Notes: generated by a model from the letters alone, not told the origin. 64,000 bases of DNA from Providencia sneebia DSM 19967 (GCF_000314895.2 NZ_CM001773.1:2358059-2422058), one strand, 5' to 3'; counted from the stretch's first letter, positions 40,543-50,503 are shown. Translations and numbers: made by a program.

Positions 40543-41061
40543 ATGTTCAGGTTTTTTAACAAATGCTCACAAGGACGAAGTGCATGGCTTTTAATGGCCT
40601 TAATTGCATTTATACTTGAATGCACAGCGCTCTACTTTCAACATGTGATGAAAATGCAACCTTGCGTCATGTGTATTTATGAGCGTATTGCCTTGTTTGG
40701 CATTATGATTGCTGGATTGATTGGTGCAATTGCACCTCGCAACATGATTATTCGCTGGCTCGCTATTATAATCTGGTTATATGCTGCATGGCGTGGATTA
40801 GAACTTGCATGGGAACACACCATGATCCAACTCTATCCATCTCCATTCAATACCTGTGATTTCTTTGTCAATTTCCCTGAATGGCTTCCATTAAATCAAT
40901 GGGTACCTGCTGTTTTTGAAGCAACCGGTGATTGTTCAGTGAGACAATGGGATTTTCTGGGTATGGATATGCCGCAATGGCTGATTGGTGTTTATGCCGT
41001 GTATTTCATTGTTGGTATTATCGTTGTCATTAGTCAGTTCTTCTCATCACAACGTCAATAA
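40543..41061 (+). CDS. dsbB: Disulfide-bond oxidoreductase DsbB
   Basis: 172 residues (E. coli 176). Inner-membrane protein that reoxidises DsbA and passes electrons to quinone. Four membrane helices; the first periplasmic pair Cys41-x-x-Cys44 in [13 protein letters not shown] and the second pair Cys105/Cys131 (NTCDFF and [13 protein letters not shown]) are all present, so the redox relay is intact. Follows nhaB, as in E. coli. Confidence 0.97.
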   Translation: MFRFFNKCSQGRSAWLLMALIAFILECTALYFQHVMKMQPCVMCIYERIALFGIMIAGLIGAIAPRNMIIRWLAIIIWLYAAWRGLELAWEHTMIQLYPSPFNTCDFFVNFPEWLPLNQWVPAVFEATGDCSVRQWDFLGMDMPQWLIGVYAVYFIVGIIVVISQFFSSQRQ

Positions 41062-41068
41062 TCATGAT

Positions 41069-41095
41069 ATGGGCGGATATCATTCCGCCCATTTA
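41069..41095. terminator. Terminator after dsbB
   Basis: A 9-bp GC-rich stem ATGGGCGGA/TCCGCCCAT with a short T-run, between convergent dsbB and the lipoprotein gene. Confidence 0.75.
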
Positions 41096-41111
41096 TTGAA
41101 TTGTCAAAAAG

Positions 41112-41417
41112 CTAAATACAAGCGCCTGAACGGATCACATCTGCAGAGCAACGTTTTCCATTAGCAAATTGGCAAACCGCAGTTTGGCTACCATTCAGCT
41201 CTAAGTTTAATGTAGGCAAACCACCTGCTGAAACACAAGCTTCTTGTGAGCCTGGTCCTAAATTGACTAATTGTTGCGCATATTGAGAAGCAGAATGATT
41301 AACTTGAGTCATCTTCGTATTATTTGAGCTTCCACAGCCTGATAAAATCAACATAGCCACAATACCTAAACTTCCTAAAAAAGTAGAATGCAACAAATGA
41401 CTTATTTTCAAATTCAT
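41112..41417 (-). CDS. Small DUF333-type lipoprotein
   Basis: 101 residues. A lipoprotein signal peptide ends with lipobox LILSGC, so the mature protein starts at the lipidated Cys. The C-terminal part (EACVSAGGLPTLNL ... AVCQFANGKRCSADVIRSGAC) has the spaced cysteines and GG of DUF333, found in small enterobacterial lipoproteins sometimes labelled putative hemolysin; no such activity is shown. GTG 41420 is possible, but GGAGAGA is better spaced for ATG 41417. Function unknown. Confidence 0.8.
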   Translation of the reverse strand: MNLKISHLLHSTFLGSLGIVAMLILSGCGSSNNTKMTQVNHSASQYAQQLVNLGPGSQEACVSAGGLPTLNLELNGSQTAVCQFANGKRCSADVIRSGACI

Positions 41418-41453
41418 CACTCTCTCCGTTTATGCGTAATTCTATTAACTAAA

Positions 41454-41786
41454 TTAATGCGTACTACTTTTAGAAAATAGATTAATAACCAAAACCCCAA
41501 CAATGATTAATAACATACCCATTATTGCTGGAAAATCGAGCTTTTGTTGGTAAATAAATATAGCAGCCACGGAAACTAATACAATACCTAAACCTGACCA
41601 AATTGCATATGCAATACCTAATGGCATCACTTTTACCACTTGAGATAAACCCCAAAAAGAGACAGCATAACCAATGATGACAATTAATGATGGCCAAAAA
41701 CGACTAAACCCATCTGACGCTTTCAACGTAGTTGTTGCAATAACTTCAGCAATAATTGACATCAATAAAAAACCAAGACCTTTCAT
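41454..41786 (-). CDS. emrE: SMR-family multidrug exporter, EmrE-like
   Basis: 110 residues (E. coli EmrE 110) with four membrane helices; works as an antiparallel dimer exchanging protons for lipophilic cations such as quaternary ammonium compounds. The essential membrane-embedded Glu14 (SIIAEVIATT), the conserved YAIWSGLGIVL around Trp63 and the C-terminal GMLLIIVGVLVINL are present. EmrE and the related Sug/Ebr members are close, so the symbol is a best fit. Lies between a small lipoprotein gene and sotB, all on one strand. Confidence 0.85.
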   Translation of the reverse strand: MKGLGFLLMSIIAEVIATTTLKASDGFSRFWPSLIVIIGYAVSFWGLSQVVKVMPLGIAYAIWSGLGIVLVSVAAIFIYQQKLDFPAIMGMLLIIVGVLVINLFSKSSTH

Positions 41787-41889
41787 TAATCACCTTCACA
41801 GTCCAATAATATCGTTAATTTAATATTTTATTTTAAGATTAAAGCCATGCTACATGCGAATTGTTATTATCATACATATAGCAAAATTA

Positions 41890-41910
41890 GCCTCATTCTG
41901 GTAATGAGGC
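41890..41910 (-). terminator. Terminator of sotB
   Basis: Stem GCCTCATT/AATGAGGC with a 5-base loop, then TAATTTT on the minus strand, 20 bases past the sotB stop. Confidence 0.7.
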
Positions 41911-41929
41911 CAGAGATTAATAATGCCTA

Positions 41930-43135
41930 TTAGTGAAGTGATGAACCCGTTTGTATTTTATCTGTAAAAGATGTTTTATAACGTCTAAATATATAAATAC
42001 ACCAAATTAAGGAAATAAAGGCTAACACAGAACCAACATAGCCAATATCATTCATTCCTAAATGAACAATGACTTGATTGCCTAATAAAGCACCACCACC
42101 AATACCAAGATTAAAAATTCCAGAATAAATAGCCATAGAAAGGTCAGTTGCATCTGGTGATAAATCAATTACTTTTACTTGCATTCCTAACCCAACACAC
42201 ATTATGGCTATTCCCCAGAATATACATAAGCTCACCAAAGAGCCTACATGACTACCCACTGGCATGAGTAATAACAAACATATTGTTAATATTGCAATTG
42301 AAATAGGCAAGAAAGACAATTCGAATCGACTGCTATAACGGCTAAATAAGACACTGCCAATAATGCCTGCAAGACCAAAAATTAATAATAGTAACGTTGC
42401 AAAATTTTGACTTTGTAAGGCGATTTCGCGAACAAAAGGTTCAATATAGCTGTAAGCTGCAAAGTGAGCAGTGACAACGACAACCGTCAAAATAAACACA
42501 CCCACTAAAGCTGGGCGTTTCAGTATAGTAGGTAAACTTTTTAATGAGCCAGAATGTTCACTTGGTAATTTAGGTAATAGCCGTATCAACGCAATCATCG
42601 TTATCAACGCGATCGCACCGATACACAAAAATGTAAATCGCCAACCCAGTAATTGCCCAACTACACGACCAATAGGTAAACCGAGAACTGTTGCTAATGC
42701 CGTACCCGTGGCAAGCATGCCTAAAGCTTGTGCTTTTTTCCCATGAGGTGCAACACGAATAGCCAGTGATGCCGTGATAGACCAAAAAACGGCATGACTT
42801 AATGCAACGCCAATCCTCGCAATAATGAGGATCTCGAAGCTCCATGCAAAACCAGAAAGAATATGGCTGATAACAAAAACAGTAAATAAGAATGCCAACA
42901 GTTTACGGCGCTCAATTTTACTGGTTAAAAGCATCAAAGGTAATGACATTAGTGCCACAACCCAAGCATAAATGGTGATCATTAACCCTGTATGAGCAAC
43001 TGACATATTGAAGCTTGCCGCAATATCACTGAGCAATGCGACAGGAACAAATTCGGTAGTATTGAAAACAAATGCAGCAACAGCTAACGCAATAACTCGG
43101 GTCCATGCTGTTTTCCTAGAAACTGCTGTCATCAT
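41930..43135 (-). CDS. sotB: MFS sugar-efflux transporter SotB
   Basis: 401 residues (E. coli 396), twelve-helix major facilitator that exports L-arabinose, IPTG and related sugars. [40 protein letters not shown] and [17 protein letters not shown] closely follow E. coli SotB (YdeA); [13 protein letters not shown] is the central loop. Tandem ATGs at 43135/43132 start the gene; the ribosome site is weak. A CRP-like site lies about 120 bases upstream. Confidence 0.93.
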   Translation of the reverse strand: MMTAVSRKTAWTRVIALAVAAFVFNTTEFVPVALLSDIAASFNMSVAHTGLMITIYAWVVALMSLPLMLLTSKIERRKLLAFLFTVFVISHILSGFAWSFEILIIARIGVALSHAVFWSITASLAIRVAPHGKKAQALGMLATGTALATVLGLPIGRVVGQLLGWRFTFLCIGAIALITMIALIRLLPKLPSEHSGSLKSLPTILKRPALVGVFILTVVVVTAHFAAYSYIEPFVREIALQSQNFATLLLLIFGLAGIIGSVLFSRYSSRFELSFLPISIAILTICLLLLMPVGSHVGSLVSLCIFWGIAIMCVGLGMQVKVIDLSPDATDLSMAIYSGIFNLGIGGGALLGNQVIVHLGMNDIGYVGSVLAFISLIWCIYIFRRYKTSFTDKIQTGSSLH

Positions 43136-43254
43136 TTTATTTGTGCCTTTTACAAGTCAATAACTTGTTTCTTTAAGATTTGAGCCAATAATTATGAGCC
43201 AAACGTAAAGCTCAGGTTAACATTAATCAAAACAAGGTTAATACAGACAATTTT

Positions 43255-43270
43255 TGTGAATCATATCACG
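43255..43270. promoter_or_regulatory. CRP-like site upstream of sotB
   Basis: TGTGAATCATATCACG matches TGTGA-N6-TCACA at 9 of 10 key positions. It lies 120 bases before the sotB start and just after the stop of the dehydratase gene, which suits cAMP-linked control of a sugar exporter. Confidence 0.55.
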
Positions 43271-43290
43271 ATTTTTGTGCTCATTTAAAG

Positions 43291-44166
43291 TTACTCATTA
43301 CTTGATTCACAACAATTCACCAGAATATTTCGTATTGCTCTGACTTCATCAATAAGCTCATGCGCTGTTAATCCGATAGGACCTATTCCTTTAGCAACCA
43401 AAATATCTGCTGCTTTACCGTGTAGCCATACGCCACCTCTAACAGCTTCTTCAATTGGTAATCCCTGCGCTAACAAACTACCAATAATCCCCGATAAAAC
43501 ATCACCACTACCCGCAGTTGCCAATCCACTATTTCCTGTCTCATTGCGCCAGATTTTTCCGTGCGGATTGGCAATAATAGTGTGATGCCCTTTCAACACA
43601 ATCCAGCATGAATATTTTTCGCTAAGTTGTTGCGCTGCAACTTCTCGATGAGATTGAATATCATCAACACTTATTTTTAATAAACGTGATGCTTCTTTTG
43701 GATGCGGTGTTAATACGGTCTGAGAGGATAATATTGGTGTATTTGGTAATTGAGCCAATATATTTAGTCCATCAGCATCAATGAGTGCCGGTATATTCCC
43801 TTCAATAGTTGATAAAAAATTAATCATCAGTGAATAAGCCTCTGAAGATATTCCAAGTCCACAGCCGATAACCCAAGCTGTAGAACTTTTATCTGTCATC
43901 AATAATTTGGCATCTCGTAAAATTAATTCAGGAGCAGATTCAACTAAATTGATTGTAAGAGGATACTGATTGAACCCAATAATGACTTTACCACACCCTG
44001 TTTTTAGCGCTGCTCTACCCGCAAGAACACAAGCCCCATTCATACCTAAACTACTGCCAATAATATTTAATGTGCCAAAAGTGCCTTTATTACTTTCTTC
44101 TGGTCTTGCTATGTTAAGTGAAGGAAGTTCTTGAGCTAACCATTGTCGTTCTTTTAATGTAAGCAT
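43291..44166 (-). CDS. nnrD: ADP-dependent NAD(P)H-hydrate dehydratase (stand-alone)
   Basis: 291 residues of the ribokinase-like YjeF C-terminal family, which dehydrates damaged NAD(P)HX back to NAD(P)H. KGTFGTLNIIGSS, GCGLGIS, LIDADGLNIL, LTPHPKEASRLL and the ADP-site NSGLATAGSGDVLSGIIG are present. E. coli Nnr (YjeF) fuses an N-terminal epimerase; here only the dehydratase domain is encoded, so it may be an extra copy or work with a separate epimerase. AAGGA is better spaced for ATG 44166 than for ATG 44172. Confidence 0.9.
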   Translation of the reverse strand: MLTLKERQWLAQELPSLNIARPEESNKGTFGTLNIIGSSLGMNGACVLAGRAALKTGCGKVIIGFNQYPLTINLVESAPELILRDAKLLMTDKSSTAWVIGCGLGISSEAYSLMINFLSTIEGNIPALIDADGLNILAQLPNTPILSSQTVLTPHPKEASRLLKISVDDIQSHREVAAQQLSEKYSCWIVLKGHHTIIANPHGKIWRNETGNSGLATAGSGDVLSGIIGSLLAQGLPIEEAVRGGVWLHGKAADILVAKGIGPIGLTAHELIDEVRAIRNILVNCCESSNE

Positions 44167-44332
44167 GATCATTTCCTTTATTACCTATTAAGATGGCGAC
44201 ATTTAACGGCAACAATATATTGATAATTTATTTAAAGAGATTCGTTCAATTAAATCAGAGCTAAAAAACAACTCAGATTATTTTTCTATGTTACAATCTT
44301 AGTATATTAGTCTAACTTTAAAGGATATTTTA

Positions 44333-44554
44333 ATGAAACCAGATTATTCTACTCAACCAGATGTAAATACCTTAGCAGATGAAGTAGCTTGTATTAAAAA
44401 CCTTCTCGCACATATGTTAAAAGCAATTGGTCAAGCAGAGGCAGGTAAGATCATTGTTAAAATGCAACGTGAAATTGAATCTATCGAAGATAAGCAACAA
44501 GCTGAAACTTATAAAAATACATTAGAACAAATCAAAGCAGGTTATCGTCAGTAG
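44333..44554 (+). CDS. yecF: DUF2594 family protein YecF
   Basis: 73 residues (E. coli YecF 74). LADEVACIKNLLAHMLKAIG and QAEAGKIIVKMQREIESIED align well with E. coli YecF; the predicted structure is mostly helical. Function unknown; cytoplasmic. A ribosome site AAAGGA stands just before the ATG. Its own terminator hairpin lies about 135 bases downstream. Confidence 0.88.
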   Translation: MKPDYSTQPDVNTLADEVACIKNLLAHMLKAIGQAEAGKIIVKMQREIESIEDKQQAETYKNTLEQIKAGYRQ

Positions 44555-44688
44555 CTTATTTGACTATAAGTGCTGTTTATTGCGAATACTCCTAATGTCA
44601 TGTTTAAAACTGCACAAATAACTAAATATTCATTATCAAAATCACATATCTTTGATCTCGAATTAAACCATTCTTTATTCATTTAGCA

Positions 44689-44721
44689 CCCCTTCAATAT
44701 CCCTATGAAGGGGTTTTTTTT
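44689..44721 (+). terminator. Rho-independent terminator downstream of yecF
   Basis: Stem CCCCTTCA/TGAAGGGG with a 9-base loop and eight T directly after. Strong. The 130 bases between yecF and the hairpin form a long 3' untranslated tail. Confidence 0.88.
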
Positions 44722-44728
44722 ATGTCTT

Positions 44729-45010
44729 TTAAGCGGTTACTTTTCCATCATAAATATCTTGGCAATGCTTAATATAATCCTCTAATGTCACATCATCAGA
44801 AGATGAACCAAATGTTTTTTGTTCTTCAAAAGCCCATAATTTGAAAGCTTGCCCAAAATTAGCACCAGATAAACCGACTTCTTTGTACATTCTGTGATAA
44901 TAACGCGTTTCTGATTGGTAAATTTCAAATTTAAATGGAACTAAGCGAGCTGGATTCTCTACCGTATCAAAATCATTACCAAAAATAAGCGTTTTTACAA
45001 GTATATCCAT
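44729..45010 (-). CDS. Hypothetical protein of 93 residues
   Basis: I do not recognise the family. It is a real-looking gene: AAGGA is spaced 7 bases before ATG 45010, the composition is soluble and aromatic-rich, and there is no overlap with another gene. The sequence has no signal peptide, membrane segment or cysteine. The middle (YQSETRYYHRMYKEVGLSG) is basic and tyrosine-rich; the C-terminus is acidic. It is isolated between yecF and htpX, so context gives no function. Confidence 0.7.
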   Translation of the reverse strand: MDILVKTLIFGNDFDTVENPARLVPFKFEIYQSETRYYHRMYKEVGLSGANFGQAFKLWAFEEQKTFGSSSDDVTLEDYIKHCQDIYDGKVTA

Positions 45011-45324
45011 TTTGGATCCTTATTTTTTATTACAACCAGTTTTGTGTATTTATTCTTTATTAATAATAACGTAATTTTATCTTCAATACGTAAAAATCAC
45101 ACCTTATCTCTGCTTCTGATCGATTTTAAATTCAATCATAATTAGATTAATAAATTACTCTTTATTGTTTTTAAACAATATGAACATCATAAATTGATAT
45201 TTTATACTGATGTTAGTCAGATTTATTCCATAAAAAAACCTAAGGTAACTAACGTACTTACAATAATGTAGTACACATTAATCACCCTAGGTTGATATAA
45301 ACACTTATTAGAATTACTTAAATT
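45011..45324. other. Gap between htpX and the 93-residue gene
   Basis: 314 AT-rich bases with the htpX terminator at 45230-45294 and the promoter region of the 93-residue gene. Nothing else can be supported. Confidence 0.5.
45230..45294 (-). terminator. Compound terminator after htpX
   Basis: On the minus strand AACCTA pairs with TAGGTT (plus three further pairs after a mismatch), followed by seven T. The large loop contains its own small palindrome built on GTAC repeats, giving a branched or nested hairpin. Confidence 0.7.
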
Positions 45325-46206
45325 CTATTTTAAATATTCACCCGAACGTAATGCTTCAATTCTTTTATCTAATGGCGGATGTGAAAGGAATAATTCACTA
45401 AATGCTTTGCCGCGTCCATTGATACAAAAAGCCATTAGTCGACCTTCTTCTTGAGGCTCATAACTTGTTTTAAGACGTTGCAATGCAGCGATCATCTTTT
45501 CTCTACCAACAAGTTTTGCAGATCCTGCGTCCGCATAAAATTCACGATGACGAGAGAACCACATTGTAATAATACTTGCTAAAATACCGAACACGATTTC
45601 CAGTACCATGGATACCGCGAAATAAACCATCGGGTTACCATTACTACTTTCGCTCTCATTATCATTGTTAGACATAAACCCTGCGGCTAATTGGGCAATA
45701 ATACGAGAGATAAAAATGACGAAAGTATTCACAACACCTTGCAGTAAGGTCATGGTAACCATATCGCCATTAGCAATATGACTAATTTCATGCGCAATAA
45801 CAGCTTCAGCTTCATCACGACTCATATTTTCCAATAAGCCAGTACTAACAGCAACAAGAGAAGCGTCGCGGCGAGCACCTGTTGCAAAAGCATTAATATC
45901 CGGTGCATGGTAAATAGCAACTTGTGGCATTTGAATACCCACTTCTTTAGCCTGACGACTAACTGTTTCCATTAACCATTGTTCTGTTGCATTACGTGGT
46001 GACTCAATAACTTCTCCACCCACTGATTTCAATGCCATCCATTTTGACATCAGTAACGAAACAAATGCACCACCAAAACCAAATAAGCCCGCCATGATCA
46101 ATAAGCCTTGAACGCTGCTTCCTCTGATCCCTGTCAAGCTCAAAATTATCCCAAACACAAACATAACAGCTAAGTTTGTGAGTAAGAATAAGGCAATTCG
46201 CATCAT
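45325..46206 (-). CDS. htpX: Membrane zinc metalloprotease HtpX
   Basis: 293 residues (E. coli 293). Heat-shock (Cpx-regulated in E. coli) endopeptidase of the inner membrane, family M48, acting with FtsH in membrane-protein quality control. Two N-terminal membrane helices, the zinc motif His139-Glu140-x-x-His143 in [14 protein letters not shown], two further hydrophobic segments and the downstream zinc Glu in [18 protein letters not shown] precedes tandem ATGs. Confidence 0.97.
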   Translation of the reverse strand: MMRIALFLLTNLAVMFVFGIILSLTGIRGSSVQGLLIMAGLFGFGGAFVSLLMSKWMALKSVGGEVIESPRNATEQWLMETVSRQAKEVGIQMPQVAIYHAPDINAFATGARRDASLVAVSTGLLENMSRDEAEAVIAHEISHIANGDMVTMTLLQGVVNTFVIFISRIIAQLAAGFMSNNDNESESSNGNPMVYFAVSMVLEIVFGILASIITMWFSRHREFYADAGSAKLVGREKMIAALQRLKTSYEPQEEGRLMAFCINGRGKAFSELFLSHPPLDKRIEALRSGEYLK

Positions 46207-46333
46207 ATTTTTTATGTTCCTTGGTAAAAATAAACATCACGAAAGATTTACTGTATAAATAAAGCTTTTTTACACATTTTCAAGTCTATTAACATGAAAA
46301 ATCCAAAAAATAACACAACTTTACAATATCTAT

Positions 46334-46356
46334 AAAAAAGCCAGCAAAATGCTGGC
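46334..46356 (-). terminator. Rho-independent terminator of prc
   Basis: On the minus strand GCCAGCA/TGCTGGC with a 3-base loop and a T-run of six, 28 bases past the prc stop. Confidence 0.9.
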
Positions 46357-46384
46357 CTTTATTACAATTTGTTGTTAAACCAAC

Positions 46385-48427
46385 TTATTTTTTGTTAATC
46401 GACAAATCTGTTTCGGGATGTGCTAAGTCGATTGCAATTTTAACGGTTTCGTCTAAATATGGGTCTGGCTCTTCGTAATCTTTAGGTAAATCATCAATAG
46501 ATTTCAATAATGGCTTACCTTCTATTGCATTACGTTCATTTATACGTTTCAGTTTAATTGCTTCAATTTCATTATCTTCTTTCGAACGCTGAGCATAATT
46601 AAGCGAAATCATTTTGCTACTTTCTTTATTCGCTTTGTAACGCGCAATATCTTCATCAATATACTTAAATTCAGAATTTTGACTGATGCGAGATAAATGC
46701 TTAGTTTTCAAATCAGATAAATTAGATGTCACCTCACCGACTTTCGTATAATTTGCAGCAGGAATACTATCCCAAGGCAAGGCATTATCTTCAAAGCTCT
46801 CTCCCGTCTCAGCGGGATCTTGCCCTGTAGGCATCACGACATCCGGCGTAACGCCCTTACGTTGTGTGCTCCCACCATTCACACGATAAAACTTCTGAAT
46901 GGTATATTGAACAGAGCCCAATGAAGGCCAATCCGGTTTTAGCATTTGGTCATAAACACGGCTCAAACTTCTATGCTGTTGAACTGTACCTTTACCAAAG
47001 GTTGGCTCACCGACAATCAATGCACGGCCATAATCTTGCATTGCAGCAGCAAAAATTTCAGAAGCCGATGCACTAAAGCGATCAACCAAAACAACTAATG
47101 GGCCTTTATAGTAAATGACGTCATCATCATCAATATCTTGTCTAACTTGGCCATTATTATCACGAACCTGAACAATTGGGCCTCGCGGAATAAACAAGCC
47201 AGATAGTGCAACAGCTTCTGTTAATGCGCCACCACCGTTACCTCTTAAATCAATAACTAATGCGGAAACATTATCTTTGGCTATTTTTTGTAATTGCGTT
47301 TTAACATCATTGGTTAAACCAACATAGAATCCGGGGATATCTAGGACTGCAACTTTTTCTTTACCAACATTTTTAATCGTCAGCTTAACAGCCCTATCTT
47401 CAAGGCGGATCTGCTCACGTACTATAGTCACTATGCGGGGTTTTGCACCTTTCGTGTCAGAAATGACTTCTAAGCGTACTTTACTCCCTTTTGGTCCTTT
47501 AATTAATGCGACAACATCATCAAGGCGCCAGCCGACGACATCAACCATCGATTTACCGGTTTGACCAACACCAATAATTTTATCGCCAACTTTTAATTCT
47601 TTACTTTTTGCAGCAGGCCCACCTGCAACTAATGAATTAATAACTGTGTTATCATCATCTTGCTGCAATACCGCGCCAATACCCTCAAGAGATAAACTCA
47701 TTTCAGAGTTAAATTGCTCTGTATTTCTTGGAGATAAGTAGCTTGTATGAGGATCAATTTCTCGTGCGAAAGAGTTAACTATCAACTGAAAAACATCTTC
47801 ACTTTGACCTTGAGTCAAACGTTTTAATGCAAAATTATAACGTTTAGTGAGTTTTTCTTTGATTTCTTTGTCATCTTTGCCAGAAAGCTTGAGATTCAAC
47901 CAATCAAATCTCACTTTTTGATCCCACAAATCATCTAATTCTTGTTTATTTTTCGGCCAAGGTGCTTTAGTGCGATCGACTTCAATCGAATCGGTTGCAT
48001 CAAAATTCATTGGCTGATTAAGACGTGCTAATGCATACTGAAAACGTTCAAAACGTCTTTGTTGCGAAAGATTATACAGGTCATAAAATTGATCGAGTTT
48101 GCCATCCTCAAGCCATTTCCCGGTGTTTGCTTTATCCTTGGCATATTTATCAATATCCGATTGCAGCAAAACATTATGGCCGTAATCCAACATATTAAGA
48201 TAACGGTCAAAAATCTTTCCGGAAAATTCACTATCCAGATCAAACTGACGATAATGAGAACGAGTCAGTCTTGAAGCAACCCTTTCACTTACCGTGCCAT
48301 GCTGAGTATCCTGTTTTAAAACAGGTAGCTGGGAAGCAGTGACCGAAGTCACTGCTTGCGTTTGTGCAATTGCACTACCAAAAGTCGTCAGGCTGACTAA
48401 AAATGCAATTTTTAAAAGTTTGTTCAT
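46385..48427 (-). CDS. prc: Tail-specific carboxy-terminal protease Prc (Tsp)
   Basis: 680 residues (E. coli 682). Periplasmic C-terminal processing protease that matures PBP3 and degrades MepS and SsrA-tagged proteins with NlpI. A signal peptide ends near IAQTQA. A PDZ domain (about 240-320; SLEGIGAVLQQDDDNTVI) precedes the S41 catalytic core with the Ser-Lys dyad in VLVDRFSASASEIFAAAMQD and GEPTFGKGTVQ. A basic C-terminal helical domain follows. It starts 20 bases after the proQ stop, the E. coli proQ-prc pair. Confidence 0.97.
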   Translation of the reverse strand: MNKLLKIAFLVSLTTFGSAIAQTQAVTSVTASQLPVLKQDTQHGTVSERVASRLTRSHYRQFDLDSEFSGKIFDRYLNMLDYGHNVLLQSDIDKYAKDKANTGKWLEDGKLDQFYDLYNLSQQRRFERFQYALARLNQPMNFDATDSIEVDRTKAPWPKNKQELDDLWDQKVRFDWLNLKLSGKDDKEIKEKLTKRYNFALKRLTQGQSEDVFQLIVNSFAREIDPHTSYLSPRNTEQFNSEMSLSLEGIGAVLQQDDDNTVINSLVAGGPAAKSKELKVGDKIIGVGQTGKSMVDVVGWRLDDVVALIKGPKGSKVRLEVISDTKGAKPRIVTIVREQIRLEDRAVKLTIKNVGKEKVAVLDIPGFYVGLTNDVKTQLQKIAKDNVSALVIDLRGNGGGALTEAVALSGLFIPRGPIVQVRDNNGQVRQDIDDDDVIYYKGPLVVLVDRFSASASEIFAAAMQDYGRALIVGEPTFGKGTVQQHRSLSRVYDQMLKPDWPSLGSVQYTIQKFYRVNGGSTQRKGVTPDVVMPTGQDPAETGESFEDNALPWDSIPAANYTKVGEVTSNLSDLKTKHLSRISQNSEFKYIDEDIARYKANKESSKMISLNYAQRSKEDNEIEAIKLKRINERNAIEGKPLLKSIDDLPKDYEEPDPYLDETVKIAIDLAHPETDLSINKK

Positions 48428-48446
48428 GCCCCGATTGACCTCCGTA

Positions 48447-49142
48447 TCAGAACTTTAAATGTTCCGCGCGCACAATCATTGCCATTCCTGTAGGCAATTG
48501 AACTCTTACTCCATCTTTCGCAATTTCCAGTACAGACGCATCCATCATACTAGAACCAACTTTCACTTTTAATGTCTGACCGACTTTCAGTGCGTTGATA
48601 TCAGTAACTGATTTCAATTTTGGTTCTGTAGCAACTGGGGGATTAGGACGAGGAGCTTGGTTTGGAGAGTTCTGTGGGCGGTCTTTATTTTCTGACTGAC
48701 GGCGACGAGGCGCATTCCCTTTCGCAGGTGCAGCTGGATTACGTGGGTTTTTATCCCCCGCTTTTTTAGCTGCCGGTTTCTTTTGCGCCTTTTGTTCTGC
48801 ACGTTGCGCTTGAACTCGAGCTTTCGCTTCTGTCAATTGTTGACGTGCATGTGTTATATGCTCCGCCTCTAACTCACCGCAATCATTACCATCTAAGTCA
48901 ACGCGTTTTGCGCCTTCTTTCACACCGTAAAGGTAACGCCAACTTGAGGTATACATACGCAATGCTGAACGCAATTGTGTTTTACTGATACCATCTTCTT
49001 CTGTTAAACGCTCTACGATATCTTGAAAAATTCCGACTTTTAACGGACGTGCTTCACCTTCAGCGATAAAACAGCGTGGAAAACGCTCTGCCAAAAATGC
49101 GATAACTTCTTTACTACTATTCAACTTAGGTTGATTTTCCAT
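48447..49142 (-). CDS. proQ: RNA chaperone ProQ
   Basis: 231 residues (E. coli 232). FinO-domain RNA-binding protein that stabilises many mRNAs and sRNAs through 3' hairpins. The N-terminal FinO domain (about 1-120; [34 protein letters not shown]) is followed by a basic, Lys/Pro/Ala-rich linker and a Tudor-like C-terminal domain ([20 protein letters not shown]). The frame continues to 49226, but AGGAAA before ATG 49142 and family length fix the start. Co-transcribed with prc. Confidence 0.96.
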   Translation of the reverse strand: MENQPKLNSSKEVIAFLAERFPRCFIAEGEARPLKVGIFQDIVERLTEEDGISKTQLRSALRMYTSSWRYLYGVKEGAKRVDLDGNDCGELEAEHITHARQQLTEAKARVQAQRAEQKAQKKPAAKKAGDKNPRNPAAPAKGNAPRRRQSENKDRPQNSPNQAPRPNPPVATEPKLKSVTDINALKVGQTLKVKVGSSMMDASVLEIAKDGVRVQLPTGMAMIVRAEHLKF

Positions 49143-49253
49143 GAAATTTCCTGATAACAACGATTTTGCCAACCAGCACGGGCATGAACAAGCCGACATT
49201 ATAATCGCGTTGCAAACAATTGCCACGTTCCTATTAAGTTAACATACCAATAT

Positions 49254-49736
49254 TTAGTGATAATTTGGCGCTGAACACATTGTCAGGTGTTGGCACAACT
49301 GGCTTACAAGATATTTTAACCCTTCTTCATCATTTTGGTCGAATTGATTGAAGTTTGGGCTATCAATATCCAAAACGCCTAAGACCTGACCATTAACTTC
49401 CAAAGGAAGCACAATTTCAGCGTTACTTGCTGAGTCACAAGCAATATGTCCTGGGAAAGTGTGCACATCATCAACACGATAAATTTTATTTTGACTATAT
49501 GCCGTTCCGCAAACACCTTTACCATACGGTATTCTGACACAAGCTATTTTGCCTTGAAAAGGTCCAAGAACAAGCTCTTGGCCATTTTTTAGGTAGAAAC
49601 CAACCCAGTTAACACCTTCAAGACGTTCATAGAGCAGTGCACTCGTATTTGCTAGACTCGCAATTAAATCATATTCACCCGCCAGCAAGGCAGACAAATT
49701 ATCTGAAAGTTCTCGATAAAACTTGTTTTTATCCAT
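49254..49736 (-). CDS. msrC: Free methionine-(R)-sulfoxide reductase MsrC
   Basis: 160 residues (E. coli 165), a single GAF domain. Reduces free methionine R-sulfoxide. NTSALLYERLEGVNWVGFYL, LGPFQGKIACVRIPYGKGVC and HIACDSASNAEIVLPL include the redox cysteines that are conserved in the family. ATG 49736 gives the usual N-terminus; the ribosome site is weak. Upstream of proQ-prc on the same strand, as in E. coli, but yebS, yebT and rsmF do not follow. Confidence 0.94.
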   Translation of the reverse strand: MDKNKFYRELSDNLSALLAGEYDLIASLANTSALLYERLEGVNWVGFYLKNGQELVLGPFQGKIACVRIPYGKGVCGTAYSQNKIYRVDDVHTFPGHIACDSASNAEIVLPLEVNGQVLGVLDIDSPNFNQFDQNDEEGLKYLVSQLCQHLTMCSAPNYH

Positions 49737-50503
49737 AAATTTTCTTGTAAAAATCAATTAATGCAATAAATTGAACAATTCGGTAACCTGTAGATTACCA
49801 AGTTGTCCTTAAATCGTAAATTTTTTTACACTCTATTTTTCATACAAAACATAAATGCTAAATTCACAATGGTGTAATAAACCACGTTAATTATAATATG
49901 GCAATTTATATGGTTGTAATACTTGATATCCATTTACTATTCTATTCAACTGCCTATACATGATAACGTTTTTACTATTCTAGCAATGGTTCATTGATAT
50001 TCATATTTTGAGCATAAGTATTAACTTTAAAAAATGGAAACGTTTTCTACTAAAATAAATAATGTCATTATTGTTATCTTTCCTAAAAACTATCTAGGCT
50101 TATCCCTATTCTCACTAAAATTAATAAAAAATCTTAGGATCTAATCAGTCAAAATATTCATTTTTAGATACTATCGGGCTTTACTAATAGCGTTATCAAA
50201 AATAGTACACTAATCATTAATCCGCAACTGACACTCTTTAGCTTCATTACTCTTGGCTTCCAACCTATTAAAAGCACATTGAAATCAAAATTTTATTCTA
50301 AAATTAAAACCCTCTAAAGATTGGTTGGATTGGCGAATAGCCATTTTCAAGTAATAGTTACTTCAGGGGAAACAATATACAAAATATTAATCCGTCCCAA
50401 TAATTATATTAAAAAAATATTTTGGAAACGCATTTCATTTATACTATGCTTAGTTCTGTTGAGTCGTTATTCTGTTGTCTTACAATAATTGAGAGGTAGT
50501 ATA
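49737..50503. other. Long AT-rich region between msrC and yebV
   Basis: About 770 bases where E. coli carries yebS-yebT-rsmF. I find no open frame with a ribosome site, and no clear tRNA, sRNA or repeat. A small weak hairpin GGTAA/TTACC lies at 49782-49799. It may be decayed DNA or a long promoter region. Confidence 0.5.
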
